This document shows, piece by piece, positions 1 through 12,700 of a stretch of 64,000 bases of DNA. The notes below the pieces were generated by a model. That model saw nothing but the letters and a program-made list of their open reading frames with translations. It searched no databases and was not told the DNA's origin. Every line of letters begins with the position of its first letter. Position 1 is the stretch's first letter. The position numbers were made by a program, and so were the translations under genes. Source of the stretch: Fasciolopsis buskii (taxonomy: Eukaryota; Platyhelminthes; Trematoda; Plagiorchiida; Fasciolidae); contig LUCM01009329.1 of the NCBI GenBank assembly GCA_008360955.1, positions 122,118-186,117 of the forward strand, read 5' to 3'.

Positions 1-898
1 AGATTTACACTAGTAAATTTTTATGCCTCCAGACTGAATTGTTCTCTATAAAACCATGGTGTTATATCTGAAGTTGAGTAGGGCTTCATGCGGAACATTT
101 GATTCCCTTGGTTTTACACTTACCAACCCATTTGTAACTATGAAAGCTCAAAATAAATGCCCTACTTTGGAACGAACGCATTACGTTTCTAGACAAAAAT
201 GAATCCGAATCCATAGAGTTTAAACTGGGTTAATCTGACATGTAAGGTCATAAGCCAACTGTTTTAATAGATGCTTGGTCTTCGGAAATGTTCCAGGAGA
301 ACCGGAACAGGCATTAAGTGCGTATCTTATGGAAGTAGTACGCTATGGGATGTTATTATTTTGATCGACGACCATTGGGCTCGGTGATCGTGAGTTGGGA
401 GTTGTTCAGTTCGGTTTCTATAGTAATGGCAAAAAGAAAATCTTACCATATTTTGTTCTTTTGCTGCAACCTATGCAAAGTTTGAACACATTTTTCTGGT
501 CAGATGTTGAGCATATCCGCTGTATGCTGTACGCCATTTGACAACTTAAGGTGAATCTCTTTCCTCATGCGGTAGCCGTTTCGGTATGCGTATATGAGCG
601 TACTCAAAACAAGTGTTTCTCATCTTGCGGCCTCAATTTTCATAAGCATATCGTTGGGATTGCCACCGGGACCATCCTCGATTGTTAGAGACCGGGTTGA
701 ATGGGATCCCTTCAAAAAAATTCATCTGATAATTACCGGCACAATGCCTTATATCTAGCCTTATCAAAGATTTTCAAAACGTGTTTCTCAGTCGAACAGA
801 TTTCGCCGATTGTGATACACTCAAAAAATTTCCCTGGCCAATTTTGCGAGGAGTTTACCGGTCACAAAGCACAAAAAGTTACCAGCAAACATTGCACA
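1..898. other. No firm gene
   Basis: Only short open frames are seen. A + strand frame opens after a pyrimidine-rich CAG near 791 and runs about 40 codons, but nothing joins to it. The right edge is probably 3' flank of the minus-strand gene at 1052-1441, whose nearest polyadenylation hexamer lies at 899-904. Confidence 0.4.
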
Positions 899-904
899 TT
901 TATT
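899..904 (-). terminator. Possible polyadenylation signal AATAAA
   Basis: The minus strand reads AATAAA here, about 150 bases after the stop codon of the two-exon gene at 1052-1441. It is the first such hexamer downstream of that gene. Position and orientation fit, but the hexamer alone is weak evidence. Confidence 0.3.
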
Positions 905-1051
905 TACAAGTCTAGATTATTATATCTGTTTGTCGACTGTAATAAGGCCAGCTAAACATGAGCAACTCGGGTTGTCAAAGTAAACTATTTCGAACATAAG
1001 AAACGGAATGTTGCTCGGTACGAAAATTTCCGGTACTTTCTTGAAGTAGTC

Positions 1052-1441
1052 TTAAGATTTCTTCTGGTTTAAATTCGTAAATGGTAACTTGCTTGCTGGT
1101 TCGTCGGAAGAATCCATCTTAGGGGAGTGGGATAACCAAACCGAAGTAATTATTAAATGATTTTTACATTTTACTTAATTTGGGGTTTAAAAATCGTTAT
1201 CGACAATGAACTGGAGAATTTCCGTTTGGAAAGGATTTTAATTTACATCAAGGTAGTTCAAACTGTGCGCGCTATTCGGTTTTAGCGTGCATCCTGACAA
1301 CCGCCATTTTGATATGGTAGTGCCCGAGTTAGTGCGGTCTGGCGCGCTTCTTGGCTTCGGCTCACGATGGATTTTGTAATTACTGTATTTCCCATTTCGG
1401 ACAACGAATCCTTCGGTGATCACGGACTCAGTGCTTGCCAT
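1052..1441 (-). CDS. Hypothetical small two-exon protein, 86 aa
   Basis: Exon 1 runs 1441 to 1247 from an ATG with A at -3 and G at +4, and begins MASTESVITEGFVVRNG. It ends at a GTAAAT donor on a codon boundary. Exon 2 runs 1117 to 1052, follows a pyrimidine-rich stretch ending in AAG, is also in phase 0, and ends NLNQKKS-stop. The intron is 129 bases. The protein is hydrophilic and basic, rich in S, N, K and R, with one Cys, no signal peptide and no membrane segment. I recognise no family. The AAG acceptor is less common than CAG or TAG. Exon 1 alone also stays open for one more codon before a stop, so an unspliced 67 aa protein is the alternative. Confidence 0.4.
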
Positions 1442-3272
1442 ACTTATGTTGTTATTGTGAGTTTGATACTGTGAATCATTTTAACGTCGCAATGCAGGGG
1501 AAGGCCAACTGAGCGAAAGACCTTGTTTGCTTCAATTTTTTGTTTTCGGACAAAACCACCGTTTCAGATTAAACAAAACCACAGTGTACATAAGATTAAA
1601 CAAATAAATGGTGCCCAACCCACGTTCTGGATGTAAATTATCAAACATACCCTAAATTGAACACCGAAATATTTATAATCCAGTTGAGATTTTTTTTACT
1701 TTTCTTTATCCCCTACGCACATTATTACCAACATTTTACGCATTGTTGTTCCGGTGTCTGCAAAACGCTAGCGAAATAGATGTTTCTAGCAGGAAAGCAT
1801 TCGAAATAATTGTTCCACCTTCTTGGATCGGTCCGGGTCATTCACTGTAAAATGAAAAAATGGGAGACTTTTTAGGTAAATTGAAATGGAAGGGACCATG
1901 GGTAGAAGAAAATAGCTTTTGAGCTCGCACAAACTGGCTAGTATAGGAAGTTGATCTTCCGAGGACAGCTTCACATGGCACTTTATCAGAAGTTAGCAAA
2001 CATATTTCCTTGTAAATGTGGTTCTCTTCGAACTTGAAGTAAGTCGGGTGAAAGCATGTCTAGCTCTTGAGTATGCCTCATAAAAACGTACCGTGGAGTG
2101 AATCTTAAAATTATTCGCGATTTGTTAGTTTTCAGTGATTTTGAAAATTTGCGATGTTTGTAGCGCAGAATTCGGTTTTCGCGAGGTTCTGACAGCAGAG
2201 TTTGGCATTCAGGTCACACACGTCTCATCAACAACTGGCGATGCCAATTCGACGTTTACGATCTAAACATCAGCTTCCGGGAACAGAACCTCACAAAAAT
2301 GTTTGACTTCCTGATCTGGTAATTCACTGAGCTAATTACCCGGTGAATAATCTCTCCGAAATTGCAAAATTTATTCTCGTATCCACTAAAGATATTTTAA
2401 TTCCAGGGCTGCTGCTACAACAAAATGACCAAAATACCAGAGGACAGTTTAACGTCTGTCATATATCGGTGGCGCGTTTAGGACACCACGCTCGAAATCT
2501 CACGTTCTCCTTATCGGGATCGTAAGGCGTCAGAGTTGAGGTATACTGGTAGTGGCTCAAATAAGGTATCGCCTTTGTCCGTTTCATATAGCCCTACAAG
2601 CCAACTCGTTGAACGTTGCGCAGCTCCAATCCGTGAAATTGAGACGTGTTTACACGCACACTGCGATAGATAACGTCTCTCGCAGTACACCTTAATCCGG
2701 TGACTACCTTCACATTCCGTCACCACAGTTTTCCTCATCCCAGGTTAACCTGCATTATTAGGGACGGGGACATGTGCTCACACCTGTCCGAACCTAGATC
2801 GCTGTTCACTCAAATCAACTGAAGTAAACATCCCACTAGGACGATCTTCGTCCACTTCGTGAACAGTGACCCACAAGCAACCGCACATTTTTTTTGCGGA
2901 CAGATCCTTGTGAGGTCGCACGCATCGATCGGCCACAAATCTATCCCTGGTCTATTTCGCTACATGGACACTGCACAACATTATGTCGCACTGACCTGAA
3001 TTGCCTGACACTGATCGTTTGTTCGCTTGCGTTTGGAGAATTTCAATTGCATGTCCGTTTATTTTCATTTGCTGAGGCACATATTACCGGATCGTGTTCC
3101 TGCAATGGACGTCTGCTGACTGTATATACTCAAAGCGGTTGGAACTTGACGTTGAACTGACACAAATGAGAGGACTTTAGAAGTGGCTTTATGCTGCTAG
3201 GATTACCGGAACGGACTAGTAGAAAGTAACAGAAGGTTTGCTTAGAGCGGTCAGAATAATCCTTAAAGACCG
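1442..3272. other. No firm gene; weak open frames only
   Basis: On the minus strand 1786-1974 is open for 62 codons and reads like an exon (acidic and basic residues near its end), but its upstream splice site is poor. A GTAAGT at 2037 on the + strand follows a 14-codon open stretch. Nothing can be assembled from these. Confidence 0.3.
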
Positions 3273-3337
3273 GCGGTGGCTATGCGGATAAGTTCTTGGC
3301 GTTCGGACGAGGTTTTGGGTTCGAATCCTCCCACCGC
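3273..3337 (+). pseudogene. tRNA-like sequence (decayed tRNA or SINE head)
   Basis: The seven bases at 3273-3279 (GCGGTGG) pair exactly with 3331-3337 (CCACCGC), as in a tRNA acceptor stem. A perfect B box, GGTTCGAATCC, lies at 3318-3328 and an A-box-like TGGCTATGCGG at 3277-3287. The T stem pairs poorly, and no clean anticodon arm can be drawn in the 65 bases. No hammerhead follows it, unlike the SINE copies elsewhere. It is probably a tRNA pseudogene or the head of another SINE family rather than a working tRNA. Confidence 0.5.
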
Positions 3338-5404
3338 TTGTTCCCCTTATATCTCAGAACCGAACGTTCCTAGATGTGATAATTTCTATTCATTCTTTCG
3401 CATGAACCCCGTAAACAGCGCTCCTCAGTCGAATTTCACAATTACCAGCTAATGAACAACATGTGATTAGAGCATCTTCTGTTGAGTATATGCTAGTACT
3501 CTCTAAGTGAAATCTTTCATGGACCGAGGATATCGCATAGGTATTATTTGAGACAGATAGGTCCGCTCTTTTCTCTTTTAGTCTAAGACAGCCGAGGAAA
3601 TTTTAAATCTTTTTCGACTATTTGTTTCAGCGTGCATGTCTACTGCTCCTCGGTATTAGTCGCGAGTTGGTAGCAAAACATTTCAATTTCATCTTTAAGT
3701 CTTTCGATGGGCAGAGAAATCGAGAAACTTAACTGAATTTTGTATGCTGCGAAAGCTCGTTCATTTTGATAAAAGACTTTCGGGCAGATGATAATCACTG
3801 AATGCCTTCCCAAAACGTTTGTCTACTCTTTTGTCAAAACTAAGCCACTCCCATTCCGAAGCTCCATATACAAAAGCACTTTGGTCCATATTTTGTTCGT
3901 CTGCCGATGATTCGCAATCTAGTAACGAGCGTTCTTAAGCCTATCTCCATTAGTAGCAAACACGATTGGTATTCAACCGCTTTTGTTCTCGTTTATTCTA
4001 CTCTCCCAGGGCTCAGTTGATCCCAACAATATTCTAAGTGCTTACATTCTCCCCATGTTCTTGTCAAGCATTTCATGCTTTCCAGCTGAAATCTCACCTT
4101 CATAAATGCGTCTTCGGATTTGACCTGATTTGAAGCTCATAGCACTTGATCGTCTGAGGCCACCTGAGTTGGTCTGATCGATTTGTGTTCGCACTGTTTC
4201 GCCCTGATTGACTGAATGACCGTGACACAGTTCTCGCTATCCCTGCATACTCCAGGTGGACTTATGTCCCGTCCTATCAGATCAGAATTGTCAAACGGCC
4301 CCAGCTTTTCCATTTGCCTCTTAGCTTCTGTGCACTTTAAATCCTCACCTACTTCGAGTTTCACCATTATGCTTGCTCGACAGCCGGACTGGTGACTCGT
4401 GTGCTTTGATCACCTGGCCTAAGTCTTTTAGGATCCTTTATGAACTACGAGGGACTAGATTGTGCTTTCTGATGTTTGCATACTGTATTATTGCAAGAAT
4501 ACCGTCGACAGTGAGTTCGCATCCTATCGTGCCTAAACTTCACCTTGGGTCAAGGTGAATGTCAGACATGTTATACAGCATGCAGGACTCTGGCCCCCTT
4601 TATATTTAACAACCACTGTGTCCTCAGACGTTAGATTCTACGGTGGGTTTTAGCCCTGAGGATATCTACTAAGTATCAGAAAATAACTTCTGTCGACGCT
4701 TAATGAGAGATCTAGAGTTTTGTAAAGAGCGGCTAGGTGATATTTACCGATATAATTGAAGAGCATTACAAAACGCTCTTTAAATCTGGTTAACAACTTG
4801 ATGTACAACTGGGTTTGACGTTCATCAGTTTAGGTTCGGGACCAGACACAAACCGGAAATTACTAAGCACTTGAATGATTTGTCAAGATTAAAGTTGGGT
4901 GTTTCAAAAAAGGCTGATTTGATGCCCCCAGGCGTGTAACCCTCACACTGAAGTTTAACTCACATATATTTTCATTTATTGGGCATTTCAGAAACCATCC
5001 TGCTGACAGCATCAAGTGCATCGGTGGACAAACTTCCTCATCCGGATTGTTCTCAGTCACATCTCAATGTCACACAGCGTACGGAAAGCGCTGAACTTAG
5101 CCGGTAAAGGAAGAGAAATTTAAGCAGCTCTGAGGGAAAACAATTTTACACTTTTTAACACACCCATAATTTTTAATCTTTTTCAAAACTAGTCCTCGTC
5201 GTTGTCTTATCGCATCAGTTCTTCTCCACCGTTTGTCGTAAAACGGATTCATCGGAATGTTTCGAGCATGGGTTGTTGGCCTTCTCCTAACGAACTTTGA
5301 TAATTCCAGTCTCGCTGACGAGATTCGCTGGCACAGTGAAGAATATAATGGCCTAAAAGTAGTGCTTTTAGGGTTTGGTTATTTAATGTGTTAGCAGTAA
5401 GAGA
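3338..5404. other. Possible coding relic, unresolved
   Basis: On the minus strand between about 4420 and 3600, open stretches of 45 to 90 codons follow one another in different frames, with stops and shifts between them. This could be a broken coding sequence or retroelement, or chance. The longest stretch, 4137-4367, starts MVKLEVGEDLKCTEAKRQ. No conserved motif was found. On the minus strand a GTGAGT donor near 4968 ends another open stretch. Confidence 0.2.
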
Positions 5405-5606
5405 TTGAATGTTTTCACGAAATAATTCACGGCGTGATATCATCAGTCAATTCACCATAAAAAACCATAGAAGCACCGTATAGTTGTTTCATCCTTATTA
5501 GGAATCATTAGCAGTGAATATCCACTGCGCCCAAATTGGGACGCGAACCCGGGACGAACGTCTGAGAGTCGAATGCCTTAGACACTACGCTACCTGGCAG
5601 GATCTG
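5405..5606 (-). repeat. Hammerhead SINE, copy 1
   Basis: Read on the minus strand, the 5' end near 5606 is tRNA-like, with an A-box-like TAGCGTAGTGT and a B-box-like GGTTCGCGTCC. A hammerhead-like segment follows at 5472-5517, then a tail shared with the copy at 28731-28930. The core reads CTAATGA instead of CTGATGA, which changes the essential G5, so this ribozyme should be inactive. Stem II (TTCCT/AGGAT) and GAAAC are intact. The copy stands alone, without an inverted partner. Confidence 0.8.
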
Positions 5607-5861
5607 AAGGGCTTGTTCAATTATTTCACATTTGATTATTTCCTTATATTTAATATCTTAACAACTTAAACTTGGGGTTGTTTTGAACCATGTCGATTTG
5701 GTCGCTGCGCTTTACTCGTGCGTGCATATCCGGGTGCTTACAAAGATTAAGAGAATCGAGACGAAAATACCAGCTATTTGCACCCGCCGAAGAAAAGTAG
5801 GTTTGAAACATTTTGATATTTTCAAAATATGTTTCACATTACCTAGATGGCTGCCATATGG

Positions 5862-6188
5862 CTAGAACGAAAGGTAACACAAAGCCCCAGTTTCTAACAA
5901 GACTTTTGGAAAGAACAGAAGGGCTTCTTCTATGTTCAATGAATACGGAAAGCGAAACCGGATTGGTCGAAAAATGACATTCAAGAATCTGTCAATACCA
6001 TAGCTCCTGACAAACGTCGTCACATGGTCAGCGATAATATAACTCCTCAAACAAGAACGCAATCCTTCAAGTAGAATTTCGATGAATGCCAACTTTGCAA
6101 TTTTATTTTCAAATGCATGATATTGCAATTTTGTTTTAATTGGATCAATTCTATAGTCATTTTTAGATTCCAGGCAGTTCCTGATCAT
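5862..6188 (-). CDS. Hypothetical open frame, 108 aa
   Basis: An ATG-started frame of 108 codons on the minus strand starts MIRNCLESKNDYRIDPIK and ends ALCYLSF-stop, with even use of codons and residues. No domain, signal peptide or clear membrane segment is seen, and no strong splice site flanks it. A frame of this length can occur by chance here, so it is listed only as a candidate exon. Confidence 0.2.
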   Translation of the reverse strand: MIRNCLESKNDYRIDPIKTKLQYHAFENKIAKLAFIEILLEGLRSCLRSYIIADHVTTFVRSYGIDRFLNVIFRPIRFRFPYSLNIEEALLFFPKVLLETGALCYLSF

Positions 6189-6739
6189 TATGACATGATG
6201 GAATAAGCAGAAGTGGAAGTATAACTAACTTGAAGTTAGTTGGCAGATTTATCCTCTTCCAGGTATCCTTTGTACACTGGATTCAGTGGGGAAGACTAGG
6301 AAAATGATTCTTCACTAGTCCTCCGGAAACCTTTCAATCAAAATGATACAAGAACCGTGTCAATATCTCCGCGTCAAGTAGACACACTATATAATATGGT
6401 TTATGCATGCCATCTTCCACCTACTATGTAACAGAAGTGCTACAAATCACGTGATTAACATCACTAAAACTTGTGGCGTTAGTTTTCTGGTTGAAAAAAT
6501 ACACAATTCCAACGTGAGATCTAATACCAATTTGTTTGGCATAGTCATGCCAAAAAACGGTGCAGTGCCACGTTTAGCATACGAAATCAGGTTGCAGTAA
6601 AAAATATATTCTAATCACACCCATGAGAGTCCTTATGAAAGCTTTCCTCGGGCACATCAACTCGTACTTATCTAACGATGGAATAAAAGAACTGAGTTTG
6701 AATTATTTCTACTACAAATTAGCAAGCTTTATTTTTCTA

Positions 6740-8287
6740 TCATTTGGTGTGTCTTGGAAAGTCCATGCGAATAAAGGATTCACAACAGATCTTTTTATTA
6801 CTCTGGTGCTTGTGTTCAAGAGTTCGTCCACTCATACGAAAAACTGTATGGACAACAGATGAAACTGGTTGACTCCACGGCTTTCCCTCATAGCCAGTAC
6901 AAAGGAGATCAACCCGAATTCGACCGCCAATAAACTGTCTGACAGTGATCCTGTTCGGACAATGATTATATGATGATTTTAACATCGGAGGTGAATTCGT
7001 CTCAGGTTAGATAAGGATACTATTTTTGGAAGCATTCACTAGAGAATTAGTTTTATTCCTATGCCAAAAATAGTCATTTTCCGTCAACGACTAGGAAGAA
7101 GTGGGACTTGAGAACGCATAGAAAACAATGGATTTTGCAAATACTGACTGGATGACATACGCAACTAGCACACATTTATTATTCCACGAGAGAGGTACGA
7201 GATTTCTCGATGTCAGAGGTTAACATGCATTCGATGAAGTTCAACCACTAGAGTCATACTTACCAGGTAACAGCACTTTATTTTGACCCACTTGTAACAA
7301 CTGCAGACAGTACAACTTGGGGCACTCTGCAACTTCTGAATTTAAGGCTGGAATACCAATAAAGTGAAACCCGAATCAGTCCGGCTTTTTTGTTGATCGC
7401 GATTCAGTCATTTAAAGACAAAGCGGATAAGTTTTTCATCTGAAAACGTATCATACTATTTTTAAAATCACGAAAAATTTACTAATCACAATCTCTCGCT
7501 GTTTACCTATAAGTTAGACATTAGAACCTTAGGTGTTACCAATCCACACGAGAGGAAATAATTTTGGTTTCAGTGGGAGCATTAGCTGACCACTAGGTAT
7601 TCAATAAACCTATTGCTCCATGTCGGAAATTACATTCCAAAATTGACCATCACTATTCCTTTAACTAGGAAGGTTAGCGAAATTTGTGCCGAGCTTACAA
7701 GCATTGACTTCACGTTCCAAATCCATAGCGGTACTGTTGATCTTGACACCCAAAATCCATTCAAAAAGACAACAGAAATAAAACGTTTGACAAAGATTGT
7801 TAAAGAGCACATCCATCTAAAGCCGACCAACTGAACATTTGCTATAAATGCGGATAGCTTCCCACTGAAAACACTTTACTCTTCCCAGGCATGTACAAAT
7901 TCGGCGGGTAGGTACGAAGTGTTGCTTGCGTAAAATACCTCAAATAACTGAGGGCAAAAACCCAAATCGGAACAGTCGACTTTGTCAGGAAATGATTAAA
8001 AGTAGCCGGATTTGTAAAAGAAAAATTTTGATTACCTCAGAAAAGCACTTGTACAACTCAGAAATATGCATAAAGTAGCGCGCTGTTTTTGGGTTACCCT
8101 CGGCTGCAACAACTATTCTTGAAACAAACAGTGTTACGTCTTTGGACACAGTAACTTGCTTGATCGGCTGTGAAGCGATTGAATACAGGATCCTTTTTTC
8201 ACAGCCGCCCCAGTAGTCGGTCAGTGCTTTTGAATGTGCATTTATGACCGAAGCGCAGTGGTTGCGTATTTCGATTTTTGTACGCAT
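6740..8287 (-). CDS. Possible three-exon hypothetical gene
   Basis: Exon 1, 8287 to 8036, opens with ATG (MRTKIEIRNHCASVINAH) and closes at a GAG|GTAATC donor. Exon 2, 7335 to 7264, follows a CAG acceptor and ends at a very good CTG|GTAAGTATG donor; it encodes a Cys-rich stretch (PSCTVCSCYKW). Exon 3, 7000 to 6740, ends at a stop. All three join in phase 0, giving about 194 residues. Weak points are the GAG acceptor of exon 3, and a + strand open frame (7613-7834) inside intron 1 that looks equally coding. A shift of the exon 2 acceptor to 7349 opens another frame. No family is recognised. Confidence 0.22.
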
Positions 8288-9214
8288 TTTCACCTCTTGT
8301 AAATTCTAGTTTCTCTCAGCACTGACGGTGACGGGAGCGACACAAACAATTTCCTGCTTTTCCGCTTCAAAAGCGATGTTACAACGGATGCCTTTGTGCC
8401 AATGCTTTTATTTCAGTTATTCTACTTACTAAAATGACAAAGCGTACCCTGTTTCAGACAGTAGGTTTTGATAAATTGATTGTTTTGGATTAATATCGTG
8501 GACCGAAAGCCTCACAGCTAATACTGGAACTATCTGCACCGTATTTATGAAAGCTAATAACCAAGCAATTTACCAGTTATGCTTCCTTCTCTGCGAATCG
8601 TATCTGGTTTTGGCCCCCATAGCTTAGTTGCTCAAGCTTGCAAAAGTTTTGTGGCATGTTTGATTCTTGAGTGTAGTGGAAGGGAAATGAACCAAATCAA
8701 CTGCTCCCAGTACACGGAAGGTGCAGGGGTATGCAGCACACAAAACCCTGTCGCTTCGAGTACCAGAGAACCACGTATGAGGTCAGGCGTGGTAAATAAC
8801 TGGGCGAAATCAACTTGCAGTTTGCCACCAAAATGACCGTCGGATCTTGGATTTCGACAAATGGTCTTCTCGATGATAGACGCTTTGTCTATTCAACCAC
8901 AGCCTGTTGATGCCATGGCAGTATATTATGATCAACCTGCAGGAAATAACATCTCATTAGTGGACAGATTACTACGGTGGATCGCTCGGGAAAGAAGTGC
9001 AATTTTCGAAGTATTCTGTGAGGACAATTCAAGGACCTATTTCATTGCATAACGGTTTGACATAAGCTGTTGTTTACGAATCATCTGTATCAAGATTTAG
9101 GCAGTTCGAATAAATTCACGGTCAGAAGACGTTAAATAATTGCTGATCAATACATTCTATGTCCAATCAAAACTATGTTAATGTTATTCTTGTTTATTTT
9201 TTCAACTGATTAGT

Positions 9215-9390
9215 AATGCAGTGTCAACATTCCCAATGCCAATGAAACCCATGGAAGCAGTGTAGAGCTGTTTCACCCTTCCCTGGAATCATAAGAGTTG
9301 CATCCACACTGGGCCCAATTAAGACACGAACGCACAAGAAACGACTGCGAGTAGAACACCTTAGCCATTACGCTAGCCGGGATGATTCTC
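9215..9390 (-). repeat. Hammerhead SINE, copy 2a (left arm of inverted pair)
   Basis: A diverged SINE copy read on the minus strand, with its tRNA-like head at the right end near 9390 and a hammerhead remnant at 9256-9301. The core reads CTTATGA, so it is probably dead; GAAACAGC is kept. It faces copy 2b head to head, and the sequence between them is itself partly inverted. Confidence 0.65.
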
Positions 9391-9400
9391 ACAGGTTCGG

Positions 9401-9540
9401 CGAACATCAGCGCTACATGGTAGAGCCGTCTTATCCGTCACTGGATTGGGCAAGCCACATAGCAGTAGGGAACCAGTTAAATGGTTCCCAGTTAAGGACA
9501 AGTAATGGTGCCATGGCATGTAGTGTTGATGTTCGCAGAA
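9401..9540. repeat. Inverted spacer between SINE copies 2a and 2b
   Basis: The stretch GAACATCAGCGCTACATGG at about 9401-9419 matches the reverse complement of about 9511-9534. A short palindrome (GGAACC...GGTTCC) lies near the centre. The whole 9215-9712 block could fold into one long hairpin. Confidence 0.6.
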
Positions 9541-9550
9541 CTGTTGAGAA

Positions 9551-9712
9551 TCAGCCAAGCTTGCAAAGTAGCTAGGGCGTTCTACTAGCAATAGTTCGTT
9601 CCGAGTTCGTATCCCAGTTAGGGCTCGTTGTTCAGGCGATACTGATGATTCCCAACAGCGATGAAACAACTGTGCAGTGCTTCTATGATTTTCAATGAAG
9701 ACTTGAATATTG
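9551..9712 (+). repeat. Hammerhead SINE, copy 2b (right arm of inverted pair)
   Basis: A SINE copy on the + strand. A B-box-like GAGTTCGTATCCC follows the degenerate tRNA-like head. The hammerhead at about 9636-9680 keeps CTGATGA, GAAAC and the closing CAGTGC. Stem II (TTCCC against GCGAT) and the 5' side of stem I (GCGATA, usually GCACTG) are damaged, so cleavage is doubtful. Confidence 0.65.
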
Positions 9713-12700
9713 ACAGGGAATAATATTTAGCTCAACTTCCAGCCCAGTCGTGAACGAAGGGAGAACTTTCAGTTTCCATAGAAGTGTTTAGTTATCTTCC
9801 ATTAAAAGCAGTCTTCAGGTGGCCAATCGCCCAAAGGTCTGTCACTTCAACATGACAAGATGTCCTTAAATGTGACGAGCAGCCCATAATTTAACTATAC
9901 ACTTTATTGATCAGTGTAGAATAGGAGATAGTAAGCTTTTGCTAACTAATACATAAGAATCTGGCGATCAGAAATTGGCTTTGTTCAAACTCCGCACAGC
10001 CTGGGTGTTTCAAGCAGTATAATCGAAATAAGCTTTAGGTTAGATCGGTTTCCTTCGCTATGGTAAATTTGCACAGATCCTGGTCTAAAACTAATTATTC
10101 TCCTGCGCACAATCAACTCGATTTTACCCTATTCCAAATGAAGTTATCAATGCAGACAGAGAAAGGGGATCGGGAGTTGATGAATAACCTTGCATGTTGT
10201 GAAGGTGTCTTTGGCTAGGCAATGGCGCAGTCGTTGGCTAAATTGCTATAGCGCCCGTGGAGCTTAGAATGTTCTGGACACACTAGTTGTCTGTTAGCAA
10301 GCGCGATATTAGGGCACTTGTGACGGGTTGGCAAAAGTACTTATTGTTTTACTTGTGAATCCTCTATTCTCAGTCGGTGTGAAAAAATTTAGTCTGCTTG
10401 GCTTATTGTGATTGGCCTCAAAATAAAGTAAAACAGACACACTGACTGCGTCATGATGGATTCTCAAATAGAAAAACAATCCATCATAACCAAGTCGTTC
10501 CTGGAGTACCAACATTTGTGCAGCATGATTTGGAATATGCGTTCGCAATACGAATAGGTGGATGGCGCCTTTTACGTATAAAGATTCAAAAGTTAAGTTA
10601 GGAGAAAGTTTGGAAACCGTTCCGCATGATCGATTGTCCTATCATTCTAAGATGAAGAGTGTAAGCTGCGAACACACTTCGCTTGAAAGTTGTCGTTATG
10701 AATTATTCAACGTAGATGAGGCATTGCGATTATTTAGCTCCATAGGGCTGTCGTCGCTGAATGATTGAACGCGAAATGGCGCGATGAAGAAATAATACGA
10801 AATATATGGTGTAAATCACGACTAACGTTCCCTTTCGTAATGGATAAAGAATAAACAGTACGGTTCATTTGGAGAAATACCATGGAGGAAATAGGTGAAT
10901 TTCCGGTTTCAGTAGAAAGCTTATTTGCTTCTTTTATTTTAGATCGCATCTTTTGTGGATGGCAGAACAAAATCTCAAGGTTTAGATTAATTGCATGTCA
11001 TCACTTGCGCGTACCCGACACTTTTTGTTCAGTCATTTCTGTGCTTGTATAATCCGTGTTCAATTAAACACTGGAGTCTCATTAGAATTACTGGGGTTGT
11101 TCATGGACGGTGTCCTTATGTATTTGTGTTCCCGGACTATGGGTCTCGCGCAGTTCTCGCATGCACTTTTGATACTACTTACGATGAGAAAACAAATTTT
11201 TTGATCAGTTGTCCTCTTTTTGAAGGTCGCCCTTGATTAATCAATGACAGTGTCCGCAAATGACGTTCATAGGTCCGAAGTGGACTCATCAGACATGGAA
11301 AGCGCTAGCCATTCGAATTCGATTCTGCTTGGAACATTATGTAAGCTACTTTACAGAACTTTCAAATAAGGATTCAATTGTGCGATTTTGTGGCATTTCC
11401 GAATATCACCGCAAAATTCTATACACGAGTTCTAGGATCGTCTTTTTCCTCTATTCATTTTCAGACTGGACTGCCTCCCATCGTCTGATTCCCTTATTAT
11501 TGATGCACACAGTGGTCAGAATTGAGGCCGCTGTCTAGTACTGATGGTACCTGCGCTGGGACGAGACCCGATCCCGTAGCTTTCAATCTGAAACTCAGAA
11601 GGATCCATCCCCGCACTAAATTAGGTCAAATTGGAAAGCCTTATCCGCAAAAGTTCCACACAAAGTAGGTTTGTATAGAGGAAATTCATGGCATTGTTTT
11701 GACCATCCGAAATCAGACAAACACGATTAGTCGAATCACACTATACTTGGTTTCTGTGGGCACTCAGGTGGCAAAAATCAGTGCTGTCGGAAACTGTTCA
11801 CGGACTAGGCTTTACACGATCTTTCAGCCCCGTAACTGTTTTCGAAGGTTTAACATCTATTGATCACACAAGCTTCCTGCATGATGCACCTATGTTATAT
11901 GGTATTTTTAACTGTAATACTAATTTTAGTCTATCAAAAAGACAGTGCGTCAATTTACCTTTCAAACTTCAAATTCCCGATAATTCATTTCGCACCCCTT
12001 GTGCAGACGAAAGCATCTGTTTCCGGACCCAAATTTTCCCTAAGGATTGTACTTTTTCTATTCTATCCAGGACTGCGCGAGTCTTTTAATTTGGCCGGTT
12101 TCCCTGTTTAGGGCTAGTCGCAGCTATTTTTTTCCCATTAGAATACTTAATCGGAGCGGTAGCTTGTTGACTGCATAAATCCAGCCCATTTTGTGGGAAG
12201 TAAACGAGTTAGTCAATCAGTATTGCCCGGAAATTCATTTGTATGTAGTAGCAAATTTTATGCGTGCATCCAAATGCATTATATGAAGTAACTGTACTAC
12301 TTTTCATTCATTCGTTCAAAATTCTCGTACTTAGCTCACGAGAGGGAATTCGGCTGCATTTCGGCCTCATATCCCTCACGGCTAATTTTCGGGTTTGTTT
12401 GCACTATCGGAGATGAAAATCACTCGAAGAACGTAAACCTATTTGCTTGCTTTCCGTTGCTGAGAGACAAAACACACGCGTAACGATAGAGTTACGGTAT
12501 TTTTAAGAGCCATCTTTAAACAAAACATATCAGTTTAGAAATGAAATCAATAAGGGATGGGGCGATAGAGCAAATGCCTGATGGGGAGACTCGGTTTTCG
12601 ACTTTCTTACAGGCGATTTTTCCCGGCCAGACTCGTAGTATTATTATTTGCAGAAAACGAAACAGCATTTTTTCATTCACTAGACTGGTCTTATTGACCA

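Noticed and set aside
3273..3337. Functional tRNA gene
   Set aside because: The T stem is mismatched and no standard anticodon arm can be formed, so it is listed as tRNA-like.
5432..5455. Second hammerhead in the SINE tail (another CTGATGA on the minus strand)
   Set aside because: A short stem follows, but GAAA is absent and there is no matching stem I.
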